Source: Lachnospiraceae bacterium
GTDB taxonomy: Bacteria > Bacillota > Clostridia > Lachnospirales > Lachnospiraceae
Assembly: GCA_017448245.1 (NCBI GenBank)
Contig: JAFSLV010000031.1
Location: 1-49,862 of the forward strand
Direction: 5' to 3'
Length of the DNA: 49,862 nucleotides
How positions within the stretch are numbered: the first letter of the stretch is position 1; each line of letters begins with the position of its first letter. Shown in pieces: positions 32,599-42,303 of this stretch. The notes under the pieces are model-generated. The model did not search any database. It was not told the DNA's origin and saw only the letters and a program-made list of their open reading frames with translations. A program made the translations under genes and the position numbers.

Positions 32599-35310
32599 AT
32601 GAAAAAGAAGACAACCATGATGCGGCTGGCCGCCTGCCTTTTGGCGGCAGTGATGCTCGGTGCCTGCGGAGGCGGCGGGAATGCCGGATCCTCCGAAAGT
32701 ACGGGCCAGGGGGGCACGGGCTCCGGCGGCGGACGTCAGGAAGGGACGGTCAACAAGGATCTCGTCTACCGGGAAGAAGAGGTGACATTTTCGGACAGCT
32801 CCATACGGATGGATGAGCTCAGCCGTCCCGTGTTTAAGGACGGAAGGGTCTATTCCGCGGGCAATCACTATGAAGAGATGCCGTTGGGCCCGGAAGGCGA
32901 AATGCCCGAAGGAGGGGAGATGCCTCCGGAAGGGGAGATGCCCGAAGGAGGAGAGGCTCCCGCGGAAGGTGAAATTCCGCCCGGAGACGGAATGCCTCCG
33001 GAAGATCCTGCGGAAGTGGTTGGCCATTCCGTCTTTTACCGGATTGATTTTTCTCCGGAGGGCGGCGATGTCAACCGGATCGTGCTCGATGACAATGTCA
33101 CCGATTATTATTACGGCAGCGAGTGCTTTGATAACGAATACAATATGTATACCGTCAAGACGATCTACGGGGAGCGCACGGGAGAGGACGACGTGCTCTT
33201 TTATGAGATGCTCAACAGCTCGGGCGCAGGCGGCGGTGCCATGATGATGCCCGCGGGAGGCGGCGAACCCCCTTCGGACACCGGAGAGATGGAGGATGAG
33301 CTGCCCGCACCCGCAGAGGAAGAGGTGACGGAAGAAGAGACGCGGGAAGTGACGGAAGAAACGGAAGAAACCGGGACCGGAGAGCCCGGCATGGAGATGC
33401 CCGTATGGGACGATATGGGTCCGGCTGCCGAGCAGTACTTCCTGATGAAATATGACGCGGAAGGCAATGTTGTCTTTGAAACGCAGATGCAGCCGCCGGC
33501 CAATGCCGATTTTTACAGCATCGGCTCGATGGTGCATGTGGAGGATGTCGGTGTGCTCGTGAGCAGTAATACCGGAATCGATCTCTACAGCGAGGAGGAC
33601 GGCTCTTTTATCAAGACCGTGTACGAGACCGACCAGTGGCCCGACATGCTCGTCAACGGCAAGGGCGAGGTCTTTATCATGGGCTTTGAGCAGGGCGGCA
33701 TACGCATGCAGCAATTTGACCCGGAAAAGGGCGAGATGGATGCGGGCGAGATGCTCCCCGACAGGATGTGGATGTATGATATCTACAGCATGAAGCCGGG
33801 ACTGTCTTCGGACTTTCTTTTGACGGATGAAAGCGGCATCTACACGTGGAACGTCGGGGACGATGCGCCGGAGCGGATCGTGAGCTATATCGATTCGGAT
33901 TTGGATATCAATTATATCAATAACTATGTGCAGCTGAGCGAGACGGAATTTTTCCTCTTCTATTTCAGGGAGTCGGAGACGATGGACGCGCCTTCCACGG
34001 TCGTCTGCAGCAGGCTGACCAAGGTACCGCCGGAGGAGGTGGCCGACAAGACGGTGCTGACGCTCGGCACCAACTGGATCAGCTCCGAGGTGCGGCGCGA
34101 GGTGGTCAATTTTAACCGGACCAACGATACCTACCGGATCAGTGTGATCGACTATTCCAAATATATCACGGAGGGCAACTGGGACGCCGGCTATGCGCAG
34201 ATGAACCAGGACATCATCTCCGGCAATGCGCCCGACCTGATGATCCTCGAGAGCGCCGTGCAGATCGAATCGTATGAGGCCAAGGGGATCCTCGAGCCGC
34301 TCGATGAGTATTTTGCCAATGATCCGGAGATCTCACTGGACAATTACATGACCAATGTGTTTGATGCCTACCGCTACCGTGACAAGCTCTACATGGTCAT
34401 CCCGACCTTCAGTGCGCGTTCGTATGTGATGAAAAAGAAATTTGCCGATTCGATCGACAGATGGGACTACGAGACGCTCACAAGGATGGTCAATGACATG
34501 GGGCTCAAGTATGACGAGCTCTTCGGCTGGCCGATGTCGAACGAGGACTTCGTACAGATGGCCATCCTGCTCGATGTGCAGTCCTTTGTCGACTGGGGCG
34601 AACAGCGGGCCAAGTTTGACACAAAAGAATTTATCGATCTGCTCAATTTTGCGGGGAATTTCCCGTCCCGGGACCAGATTCCGGACAACTGGTGGGAAGA
34701 GGGAGACCGCGAGACGTATTTCCGCAACGACCGGTCGATTCTGACGCAGGCGTATTATGACAGCTTTGAAGAGTATGCGCAGATGCGTTACGGCGTCTTT
34801 GGCGAGGAGGTTGCCTTTATCGGTTTCCCGAGAGAGGGCGGCGAAGGCGGCAGCACCGTGATGGCGGGAATGCAGCTGGCGATGAATGCCAAGGCCAAGG
34901 ACAAGGACGCGTGCTGGCAGTTCATGCGCAGATTCCTGCTGGACGAGTATCAGGACCGTTATATCGGGAGTTACGGCCTGCCGGTCGGCAAAAAGCAGCT
35001 CGAGGCCAAGGCCGAGCGCGCGATGGAGCGGCAGTTCTGGATCAACGAGGCGACCGGGGAAAAGGTGTATTACGACAACACCTATTATCTCGGCGGCGAG
35101 GAGATCACGATCCCTCCGCTGACGCAGGAGGACGTGGATCAGTGCATGGCACTCTTTGAGAGCCTGGACGCGCCCTACAGCTATAATGAAAAAATGATGG
35201 AGATGGTGATGGAAGAGATCACGCCGTTCTTCAAGGGACAAAAGAGCGCGGAGGAGGTCGCGCGGATCATCCAGTCCAAGATGCAGGTCTATATCGACGA
35301 GAACTCGTAA
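32599..35310 (+). CDS. Large extracellular solute-binding lipoprotein with propeller-like N-domain
   Basis: 903 residues. Signal peptide with VMLGAC (lipidated Cys23), Gly/Ser-rich spacer, then an N-terminal beta-rich region (about 50-480) interrupted by a run of GEMPEGGEMPPEGEMPEGG-type repeats (about 93-136) and an acidic Glu/Thr stretch (about 233-265). The repeating strand pattern suggests a propeller. The C-terminal part (from KTVLTLGTNWISSEVRREVV, about 485-903) is a family-1 solute-binding protein of the kind that serves MalF/MalG-type importers. AAGGAG and AAAGGA precede the ATG. It is the last gene of the run from 24308, and a repeat-derived hairpin follows. The ligand is not readable. 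Confidence 0.88.
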   Translation: MKKKTTMMRLAACLLAAVMLGACGGGGNAGSSESTGQGGTGSGGGRQEGTVNKDLVYREEEVTFSDSSIRMDELSRPVFKDGRVYSAGNHYEEMPLGPEGEMPEGGEMPPEGEMPEGGEAPAEGEIPPGDGMPPEDPAEVVGHSVFYRIDFSPEGGDVNRIVLDDNVTDYYYGSECFDNEYNMYTVKTIYGERTGEDDVLFYEMLNSSGAGGGAMMMPAGGGEPPSDTGEMEDELPAPAEEEVTEEETREVTEETEETGTGEPGMEMPVWDDMGPAAEQYFLMKYDAEGNVVFETQMQPPANADFYSIGSMVHVEDVGVLVSSNTGIDLYSEEDGSFIKTVYETDQWPDMLVNGKGEVFIMGFEQGGIRMQQFDPEKGEMDAGEMLPDRMWMYDIYSMKPGLSSDFLLTDESGIYTWNVGDDAPERIVSYIDSDLDINYINNYVQLSETEFFLFYFRESETMDAPSTVVCSRLTKVPPEEVADKTVLTLGTNWISSEVRREVVNFNRTNDTYRISVIDYSKYITEGNWDAGYAQMNQDIISGNAPDLMILESAVQIESYEAKGILEPLDEYFANDPEISLDNYMTNVFDAYRYRDKLYMVIPTFSARSYVMKKKFADSIDRWDYETLTRMVNDMGLKYDELFGWPMSNEDFVQMAILLDVQSFVDWGEQRAKFDTKEFIDLLNFAGNFPSRDQIPDNWWEEGDRETYFRNDRSILTQAYYDSFEEYAQMRYGVFGEEVAFIGFPREGGEGGSTVMAGMQLAMNAKAKDKDACWQFMRRFLLDEYQDRYIGSYGLPVGKKQLEAKAERAMERQFWINEATGEKVYYDNTYYLGGEEITIPPLTQEDVDQCMALFESLDAPYSYNEKMMEMVMEEITPFFKGQKSAEEVARIIQSKMQVYIDENS

Positions 35311-35334
35311 TCCGGCATGTGCCGGTGTGCCTGT

Positions 35335-35382
35335 GGGGACGGTTCTCAGTGGACGGAAAAAAAGCCGCCGGGAACCGTCCCC
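35335..35382. repeat. Dispersed palindromic repeat, copy 1
   Basis: GGGGACGGTTCTC (35335-35347) faces GGGAACCGTCCCC (35370-35382): 12 of 13 bases pair. TTTTGACCGAAAAG follows, so it may also terminate the transport operon. The GAACCGTCCCC core and the TTGACCGAAAA segment recur at 36796-36842. Repeats with this core commonly accompany REP-type Y1 transposases. Confidence 0.75.
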
Positions 35383-35403
35383 TTTTGACCGAAAAGAAAC
35401 GTA

Positions 35404-35432
35404 TTGACGCGCAGGGGACGTGACGGTATGAT
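35404..35432 (+). promoter_or_regulatory. Promoter of the SGNH lipoprotein gene, apparently leaderless
   Basis: TTGACG (35404-35409), a 17-base spacer and TATGAT (35427-35432). Seven bases later comes ATG 35440. The -10 box overlaps the earlier ATG 35428, so a transcript from here would begin at 35440 without a leader. Confidence 0.6.
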
Positions 35433-35439
35433 TTTGTAC

Positions 35440-36813
35440 ATGAATGCGATACACAGAATCCGGTACAACCCGGCGTTTTTTTTGTCCTGCTGTCTTACGG
35501 TCTGCTGTCTTATGTGCGGCTGCGCATCAGATACCGCAACGCCCGGTTCCGCGGGTGGCGCTGCTGAGGCGCAGGATGCCCGGGAGAGTGCGGGACAGGA
35601 CGCGTTTCCCATGCTCACGCGGGACAATTTTGACCATGTCCGTTATGCGGAGGACTATCCCGATCTGAAGGACGCTTTCGGTTACGATGCCGACGCGTTG
35701 TGGCAGCATTTTATCACGCTCGGTCTGAGGGAAGGGCGTCTCTATCATTCAACGGATCCCGAAGTGGAGGAGATCATCACCGGATTTGACGGGGAAAAGA
35801 AACTGGCGCTGAGGCAGGCACTCCTCGGAGAGTCGCCTGCCGAGGCCGATTTCGAGATGATCTTACCGGAGCTCACGGACGGCGAGGTGCTGTCGTCGCT
35901 TTCGATTGATTATGAGGATTACCTCACGCGCTATCCCGATGTGCGGGCACTCTGCGGAGAGGATCCCTCTTTGATCCGTGCACACATCTGGGAAACGGGA
36001 CTGCGGGAGAGAAGAGAAATCCACATGACCGATCCCGGAGAAGAGCAGATCATCGCGTCGGGAGATGCGCAGGCATATGCGCAGCTCTTTCAGCTGTACC
36101 GGAATCCGTACGTGCTCGGCGGCGTTTCCTTCCGGGCGGATGCCGGGGAAGAGGAGGCGCCGTCTGCTTCTGCGGGAGACGGCCCGGTGGAGGCGGCACC
36201 GCAGCGCATCGTATGCATCGGCGATTCCGTGATGGCCGGTTTTCAAAATGTCTGCGCGGACAGTGAAGAAGCACTGTTCCAGTCGTTTATGTTCCTTGCG
36301 ACGCACGGATACAGCTGCGAGCTCGCACTTGAAGAATCCGGGAACGGCTATCATCCCATGTACCGGGGAAAGAAGGTGCCGCTGTGGGAGTCAGTTCCCG
36401 CAAGCGGCGCGGATACGGCATTTTTCTTTCTGGGGATGATGGACCTGTCCGAAGGCAGAACCGTCGAAGAGGTCGCGGATATGTATGCCGCATTGCTCGA
36501 CCGGATCAAAGAAGCGGCGCCGGATCTCAAAATCGTAATCATCAGCCTCACGTACGTATACGGCGGCATGGGGCGCGAGACGCTCAACAGCGCAAAGATC
36601 GCCGCACTCAACGGTATGCTGTATGAGCTGGCGCTCGATAACGGATGGGGATTTATCGATGTCGCCTATCCTCTTTCCGACGGCGAAGGCAATCTCACGC
36701 CGGAATACTCACAGGACGAACAGACGCATATCATCCCTGCGGGGTATGAGATCTGGAAGCTGTGCATCAGGTCGTATCTGGCGCGGCAGGCCGCTGAGAA
36801 CCGTCCCCGTTGA
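35440..36813 (+). CDS. SGNH/GDSL hydrolase lipoprotein
   Basis: 457 residues from ATG 35440 (ATG 35428 possible). Signal peptide with CLMCGC, two candidate lipid cysteines in a Cys-rich segment. An N-terminal domain (about 45-205) contains two similar units, RYAEDYPDLKDAFGYDADALWQHFITLGLREGR and YLTRYPDVRALCGEDPSLIRAHIWETGLREGR-like, each resembling a short wall-associated repeat. The SGNH domain follows (from VCIGDSVMAGF, with the final Asp/His in DEQTHIIPAGY). The last residues ENRPR and the stop codon are read from a dispersed repeat (36796-36842), so the original C-terminus may have been longer. It probably deacylates a wall or capsule glycan. It stands alone between two repeat copies. 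Confidence 0.82.
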   Translation: MNAIHRIRYNPAFFLSCCLTVCCLMCGCASDTATPGSAGGAAEAQDARESAGQDAFPMLTRDNFDHVRYAEDYPDLKDAFGYDADALWQHFITLGLREGRLYHSTDPEVEEIITGFDGEKKLALRQALLGESPAEADFEMILPELTDGEVLSSLSIDYEDYLTRYPDVRALCGEDPSLIRAHIWETGLRERREIHMTDPGEEQIIASGDAQAYAQLFQLYRNPYVLGGVSFRADAGEEEAPSASAGDGPVEAAPQRIVCIGDSVMAGFQNVCADSEEALFQSFMFLATHGYSCELALEESGNGYHPMYRGKKVPLWESVPASGADTAFFFLGMMDLSEGRTVEEVADMYAALLDRIKEAAPDLKIVIISLTYVYGGMGRETLNSAKIAALNGMLYELALDNGWGFIDVAYPLSDGEGNLTPEYSQDEQTHIIPAGYEIWKLCIRSYLARQAAENRPR

Positions 36814-36842
36814 CCGAAAACAAGCCAATGAGAACCGTCCCC
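36796..36842. repeat. Dispersed repeat, copy 2 (two direct half-sites)
   Basis: GAGAACCGTCCCC occurs at 36796-36808 and again at 36830-36842, separated by TTGACCGAAAA-containing sequence shared with copy 1. The TGA inside (36811-36813) ends the SGNH lipoprotein gene. It lies between convergent genes. Confidence 0.75.
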
Positions 36843-36851
36843 TTTGGCACA

Positions 36852-37211
36852 TCAGGCGATGTTGCGGGTGGCGATGACATCGACGCCGGTGTCGGCGACG
36901 TTTTCGATGATGACGTCGCCGATCCGGACGGGGGCCTTCGCGCGTGTGTGGTTGATCACGTCCATGACGCGGAAAATATCGGATTTGGGGACGTCCGCGG
37001 CGGTCTTGACGGGAAGGCGCGTCATCGGTGCGCCTTCGACGATGACGGTGCTCGTCACGATGCGCGTCGGGTTGGTGACTTCTTTTCTGGCGTAGGTATC
37101 GCCGATCTTACAGGTATTGCCCGTGACATTCACGATCTGCCCGCCGTTCATCTCGACGGTGACCGTGCAGCCCATGGGGCAGCCGATACAGGTCAGTTCT
37201 CTTTTTTCCAT
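36852..37211 (-). CDS. DUF1667 small cysteine protein of the glycerol cluster
   Basis: 119 residues. The N-terminus carries CIGCPMGC and a later Cys (Cys8, Cys11, Cys15, Cys34), a four-cysteine set of the sort that holds an iron-sulfur cluster, as in the small N-domain of molybdopterin oxidoreductases. DUF1667 proteins are encoded with GlpA-like and FAD oxidoreductases in Clostridia, where they probably pass electrons as the third subunit. AAAGGAAGA before ATG. It lies 65 bases after the FAD oxidoreductase on the same strand and is the last gene of the operon. Confidence 0.88.
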   Translation of the reverse strand: MEKRELTCIGCPMGCTVTVEMNGGQIVNVTGNTCKIGDTYARKEVTNPTRIVTSTVIVEGAPMTRLPVKTAADVPKSDIFRVMDVINHTRAKAPVRIGDVIIENVADTGVDVIATRNIA

Positions 37212-37276
37212 AATGCAGGATCTTCCTTTCTTACGGGCGATGTGCCGGCACGCGGTGCACGGCCGGCAGCATGCAC

Positions 37277-38545
37277 TTATTCGTTTTCAATCGTGACGGT
37301 GATTTCCTTTAACCCTTCATGTGCGGTGAGCTGTTCTTTTTTGAGTATCACCTGCTCCATCTCGCCGGGCGCGATCACGCGTTTTTTGAGATGCGTCACA
37401 CGCTCGTCGCCGAGATATACCGAAACGTAGGCGTCCTTGTAGACTGCACCTACACGGAAGCGGATGGTCAAAAGATCGCCCAGCCGGTCGCACTGAACGG
37501 TCGAGGGTACGGTGTATCTCGCACCGCCCGTCGCCCTGACCGTGATCGTATCCTCTTTCCGTGAAGCCCGCACGTTGCCGAGACAATAGGCGGCGGCATG
37601 CGCACCGGCCCGCACCGCTTCCTCCGACACATAGTCGACGAGGTCATGCACGTGCAGCACGTTGCCGCAGGCAAAGACGCCCTCGAGAGAGGTCTCAAAG
37701 GATTCGTTGACTGTGGGTCCTCCCGTCACCGGATGCATCTCAACGCCGGCTTCACGGGACAGCTCGTTTTCCGGAATCAGTCCCGTAGACAAAAGGAGCG
37801 TATCGCAGGGATAACAGACCTCGGTGCCGGGGATCGGTTTGTTTTTTTCGTCCACTTCGGCGATCGTCACACCGCGCACCCGGTCCTTGCCGTCGATATC
37901 GACGACGGTGTGGGACAAAAGAAGCGGGATATCATAGTCGTTGAGACACTGCACGATATTGCGCTTTAAGCCTCCGCTGTAAGGCATGAGCTCCGCGACG
38001 CACTGCACGTGCGCGCCTTCAAAGGTCATGCGCCTGGCCATGATGAGGCCGATATCGCCAGAGCCCAGGATGACGACCTCCCGGCCCGGCATAAAGCCTT
38101 CGATATTGACGAGACGTTGTGCGGTGCCCGCGGAATAGATCCCTGCCGGGCGGTAGCCCGGGATGTTGAGTGCGCCTCTCGGGCGCTCCCGGCAGCCCAT
38201 CGCAAGCACGACCGCTTTGGCATGAATCGTAAACATGCCGTCCGTGCGGTTCATGGCGGTCACGGTTTTGTCCGGCGCGATATCCATGACCATCGTATCC
38301 GTTTTGTAATCGATGCCCGCTTCGAGGACACGGTCGATGTAACGCGCGGCATATTCGGGGCCGGTCAGTTCTTCCTTAAATGTATGCAGACCGAACCCGT
38401 TATGAATGCACTGGTTGAGGATGCCTCCGAGGACGGAGTCGCGCTCTAAGATCACGACGCTGTCACAGCCTGCTTCTTTGGCGGAAAGCGCGGCGGCAAG
38501 TCCCGCGGGTCCTCCTCCGACGATCACGATTTCATAATCCTTCAT
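37277..38545 (-). CDS. FAD-dependent oxidoreductase of the glycerol cluster
   Basis: 422 residues. FAD-binding Rossmann motif VGGGPAGLAAALSAKEAG at the N-terminus and a second nucleotide motif ILGSGDIGLIMARR near residue 160, with the closing ATG-type motif around VFACGNVLHVHD. A short C-terminal domain (about 340-422) follows. It is probably the NAD(P)H- or electron-accepting subunit that works with the GlpA-like protein and DUF1667. Start lies in the end of the upstream gene (ATGA overlap), with GGAGGAGGTG ahead of the ATG. Confidence 0.9.
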   Translation of the reverse strand: MKDYEIVIVGGGPAGLAAALSAKEAGCDSVVILERDSVLGGILNQCIHNGFGLHTFKEELTGPEYAARYIDRVLEAGIDYKTDTMVMDIAPDKTVTAMNRTDGMFTIHAKAVVLAMGCRERPRGALNIPGYRPAGIYSAGTAQRLVNIEGFMPGREVVILGSGDIGLIMARRMTFEGAHVQCVAELMPYSGGLKRNIVQCLNDYDIPLLLSHTVVDIDGKDRVRGVTIAEVDEKNKPIPGTEVCYPCDTLLLSTGLIPENELSREAGVEMHPVTGGPTVNESFETSLEGVFACGNVLHVHDLVDYVSEEAVRAGAHAAAYCLGNVRASRKEDTITVRATGGARYTVPSTVQCDRLGDLLTIRFRVGAVYKDAYVSVYLGDERVTHLKKRVIAPGEMEQVILKKEQLTAHEGLKEITVTIENE

Positions 38546-39993
38546 CTGATCACACCTCCTCCCGCTTTGGTCTGTCCAAAGACCATGACACTCTGTCTGC
38601 CGGACTTGGTAATCTCATCCATCGGAAGGTCGAGCTCGCGGTGGAGGATTTCCATGACGCGCGGCGAACAAAAGCCGGCCTGACAGCGCCCCATGCCGGC
38701 GCGTGTCCTGCGCTTGATGCCGTCCAGACTCCTGGCACCGAGCGGACGCCTGATCGCGTCGATGATCTCACCTTCGGAGATCGTCTCGCAGCGGCAGATG
38801 ATCGTGCCGTAGGCGGGATTCTCTTTGATGAGCGCATTTCTTTTTTCGATATCGATCCCGACGGGCTTGAGGACATCCTTGCGGATGCCGTTCCAGCCGC
38901 TCTTTTCCCTGAGTGACATTTTTTCTTTCATGAGATTGCCGATGTATTCGCCGATGGCGGGGGCGGAGGTGAGTCCCGGCGATTCGATGCCCGCACAGTC
39001 GATAAAGTGCGGTGCGTCCTCCGGTTCGCCGAGGACAAATTCGTGTCCGTCCTCATGGGCGCGCAGTCCGGCAAAAGAGGTGATGACCTTGCGGATCGGC
39101 AGATCTTTGACATACGCAGAGGCGCCGGCGATCAGCGTGTCGATCCCTTCCGCGGTCGTTGCGGTCGCTTCGAGATTGTCGATGTCGATCGCGGTGGGGC
39201 CGACCATGAGATTGCCGTGGATGGTGGGCGTGACGAGGATGCCTTTGCCCATCGCGGTCGGCTGCGGAAAAATCGTGTGTGACACATGCGTACCGGCCTC
39301 GCGGTCGAGCAGGCAGTAATCGCCGCGGCGAGGCACGATGTGGAGCTGCTTCGTGCTGACACGGTTATGAAAATCGGCGGAGTAGACACCTGCCGCGTTG
39401 ATGACGTAACGGGTGACGATCGGTCCCGTGCTGGTCGTTAAGTGCCAGTTGCCTTCGGCATTACGCAGCAGCGCGTCGACGCGGGTATTGAAACGGAACT
39501 CCACGCCGTTTTGTGCGGCGCATTCGGCCATCGCGATCGTGAGGCGGAACGGACAGATGATGCCGCTCGAGGGTGCGTAGAGCGCACAGACCGCGTCATC
39601 CGAAAGATTGGGTTCCATCCGGTGCAGTTCTTCTTTTTCGACGATGCGCAGTCCCTCGACGCCGTTTTTTTCGCCGCGCGCAAGCAGCGCATTCAGGCCG
39701 TCACGCTGCGTTTCGTCGATGCATACGACGAAGGCGCCGTTTCTTTTGAAGGGGATGTCGAGATCGCGTGCGAGATCATCCATCATCCGGTTGCCGCGTA
39801 CGTTCATCTGCGCCATGAGGCTGCCTTCCGCGGCGTCGAAGCCCGCGTGAACGATGGCCGAATTGGCCTTGGAGGTGCCGCAGCATACATCCTCCTCCCG
39901 GTCGACGACGAGAACAGAGGCATCGTAACGCGAAAGCTCTCTTGCGATCGCGCAGCCCGATACTCCCGCGCCGATTACTACAATGTCATACAT
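38542..39993 (-). CDS. GlpA-like glycerol-3-phosphate dehydrogenase with BFD [2Fe-2S] domain
   Basis: 483 residues. FAD motif VIGAGVSGCAIARELSRYD at the N-terminus, a DAO-type oxidoreductase fold to about 370, and a C-terminal BFD-like domain with cysteines in IICRCET and GMGRCQAGFC for an iron-sulfur cluster. Given glpK next to it, the substrate is most likely sn-glycerol 3-phosphate, oxidised to dihydroxyacetone phosphate without oxygen. The DAO fold is also shared by L-2-hydroxyglutarate oxidases, which is the alternative. AGGAGGATC before ATG. Gap of 21 bases to glpK upstream. Confidence 0.88.
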   Translation of the reverse strand: MYDIVVIGAGVSGCAIARELSRYDASVLVVDREEDVCCGTSKANSAIVHAGFDAAEGSLMAQMNVRGNRMMDDLARDLDIPFKRNGAFVVCIDETQRDGLNALLARGEKNGVEGLRIVEKEELHRMEPNLSDDAVCALYAPSSGIICPFRLTIAMAECAAQNGVEFRFNTRVDALLRNAEGNWHLTTSTGPIVTRYVINAAGVYSADFHNRVSTKQLHIVPRRGDYCLLDREAGTHVSHTIFPQPTAMGKGILVTPTIHGNLMVGPTAIDIDNLEATATTAEGIDTLIAGASAYVKDLPIRKVITSFAGLRAHEDGHEFVLGEPEDAPHFIDCAGIESPGLTSAPAIGEYIGNLMKEKMSLREKSGWNGIRKDVLKPVGIDIEKRNALIKENPAYGTIICRCETISEGEIIDAIRRPLGARSLDGIKRRTRAGMGRCQAGFCSPRVMEILHRELDLPMDEITKSGRQSVMVFGQTKAGGGVIR

Positions 39994-40014
39994 AGTTGAT
40001 CCTCCTGAATCTTT

Positions 40015-41535
<1,521 letters not shown>

Positions 41536-41537
41536 TC

Positions 41538-41588
41538 AAAAAAGAGCGCCTCCAACATACCACCCCCCGGTGGCTGTTGCCGCGCTCT
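41538..41588 (-). terminator. glpK leader terminator, expected target of GlpP antitermination
   Basis: On the minus strand AGAGCGC (41588-41582) and GCGCTCT (41549-41543) pair, followed by a run of Ts (41543-41538). Nested inside is AACA-TA-CCACC-CCCC-GGTGG-C-TGTT as written on the plus strand, a second stem. It lies between the promoter and glpK, and GlpP is encoded directly upstream, so glycerol-3-phosphate-bound GlpP probably allows read-through. Confidence 0.75.
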
Positions 41589-41617
41589 CTTCTCAAGCAT
41601 CATATTCAGATAATGCT

Positions 41618-41646
41618 ATTTTAACAAAACGAAATGTAGTTGTAAA
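41618..41646 (-). promoter_or_regulatory. Promoter of glpK operon
   Basis: Minus strand: TTTACA (41646-41641), 17-base spacer, TAAAAT (41623-41618), with a TGT before the -10 (extended -10). No clear catabolite-repression (cre) box was found beside it. Confidence 0.75.
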
Positions 41647-41701
41647 CAGCAAATAGCCGCAAATCTATCAGACAATTCGGTATATTGTATAAATAATTTA
41701 C

Positions 41702-42268
41702 TCAGACCTCCCACAAGGCGCTTTTGGTGGTCGAGACGCTGATGGCGCCGGCGTCGAGCGCATGAAGTATGTCTTCCTTGTCCAGGATGAGGCCGCCCGC
41801 AATCAGCGGGACGCGGCACAGCTCATGCACCCTCCGGACGACCTTGGGCATGGGTCCCGGCAGGATCTCCACGCAGTCCGGATGCGCCAGATCACACTGG
41901 TGTGTCACATTTTCGAGCGACATGGAATCGAGCATGAAGATGCGCAGTACCGTCAGCAGGCCGATCGAGCGGGCATGCCGGATGAGGGAGGGATGCGTCG
42001 AGAGGATCCCGTCCGCCTGCACCTGTTCCTTTATATAATCGACACTGATCTCCTTGCCGGAGAGACCGCCGATCAGATCGATATGCACAAGGGCGAGCTT
42101 GCCCTGTTCCTTTACGCGTGCCACGATGTCAATGATCGTGCGCAGATCGCCGTACAGAATAAAGACGACGCCGATATCGGAGGCCAGGGCGCGCGCGAGG
42201 CCTTCCTCATTTTTGACCGCCGCGATCACGGGGGTCGCTTCGAGTTGTTCTGTCAGTCTGCGTGGCAT
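41702..42268 (-). CDS. glpP: Glycerol-3-phosphate-responsive antiterminator
   Basis: 188 residues, normal length. Motifs of GlpP: TPVIAAVKNEEGLARAL at the start, VHIDLIGGLSGKEISVDYI, GILSTHPSLIRHARSIGLLTVLRIFMLDS, EILPGPMPKVV and AGGLILDKEDILHALDAGAISVSTT. It is a TIM-barrel RNA-binding protein that senses glycerol 3-phosphate and prevents termination in glp leaders; the glpK leader hairpin lies just downstream. Start has GAGGA five bases before ATG. It is divergent from the PBP gene, with overlapping promoters. Confidence 0.95.
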   Translation of the reverse strand: MPRRLTEQLEATPVIAAVKNEEGLARALASDIGVVFILYGDLRTIIDIVARVKEQGKLALVHIDLIGGLSGKEISVDYIKEQVQADGILSTHPSLIRHARSIGLLTVLRIFMLDSMSLENVTHQCDLAHPDCVEILPGPMPKVVRRVHELCRVPLIAGGLILDKEDILHALDAGAISVSTTKSALWEV

Positions 42269-42285
42269 ACAATCCTCATGTTTTG

Positions 42286-42294
42286 TGTTATAAT
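42286..42294 (+). promoter_or_regulatory. Extended -10 promoter of the PBP gene
   Basis: TGT followed by TATAAT (42289-42294). The ATG at 42304 comes nine bases later and has no ribosome binding site, so the mRNA would have a leader of about two or three bases at most. Confidence 0.55.
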
Positions 42295-42303
42295 AGACAC
42301 GTT

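Noticed and set aside
31489-33714. 741-codon minus-strand frame
   Set aside because: It runs antisense across two recognisable genes and their junction, without any family signature.
35335-36842. Composite transposon carrying the SGNH lipoprotein
   Set aside because: The flanking repeats are short and carry no transposase; they look like independent small repeats. No target-site duplication could be recognised.
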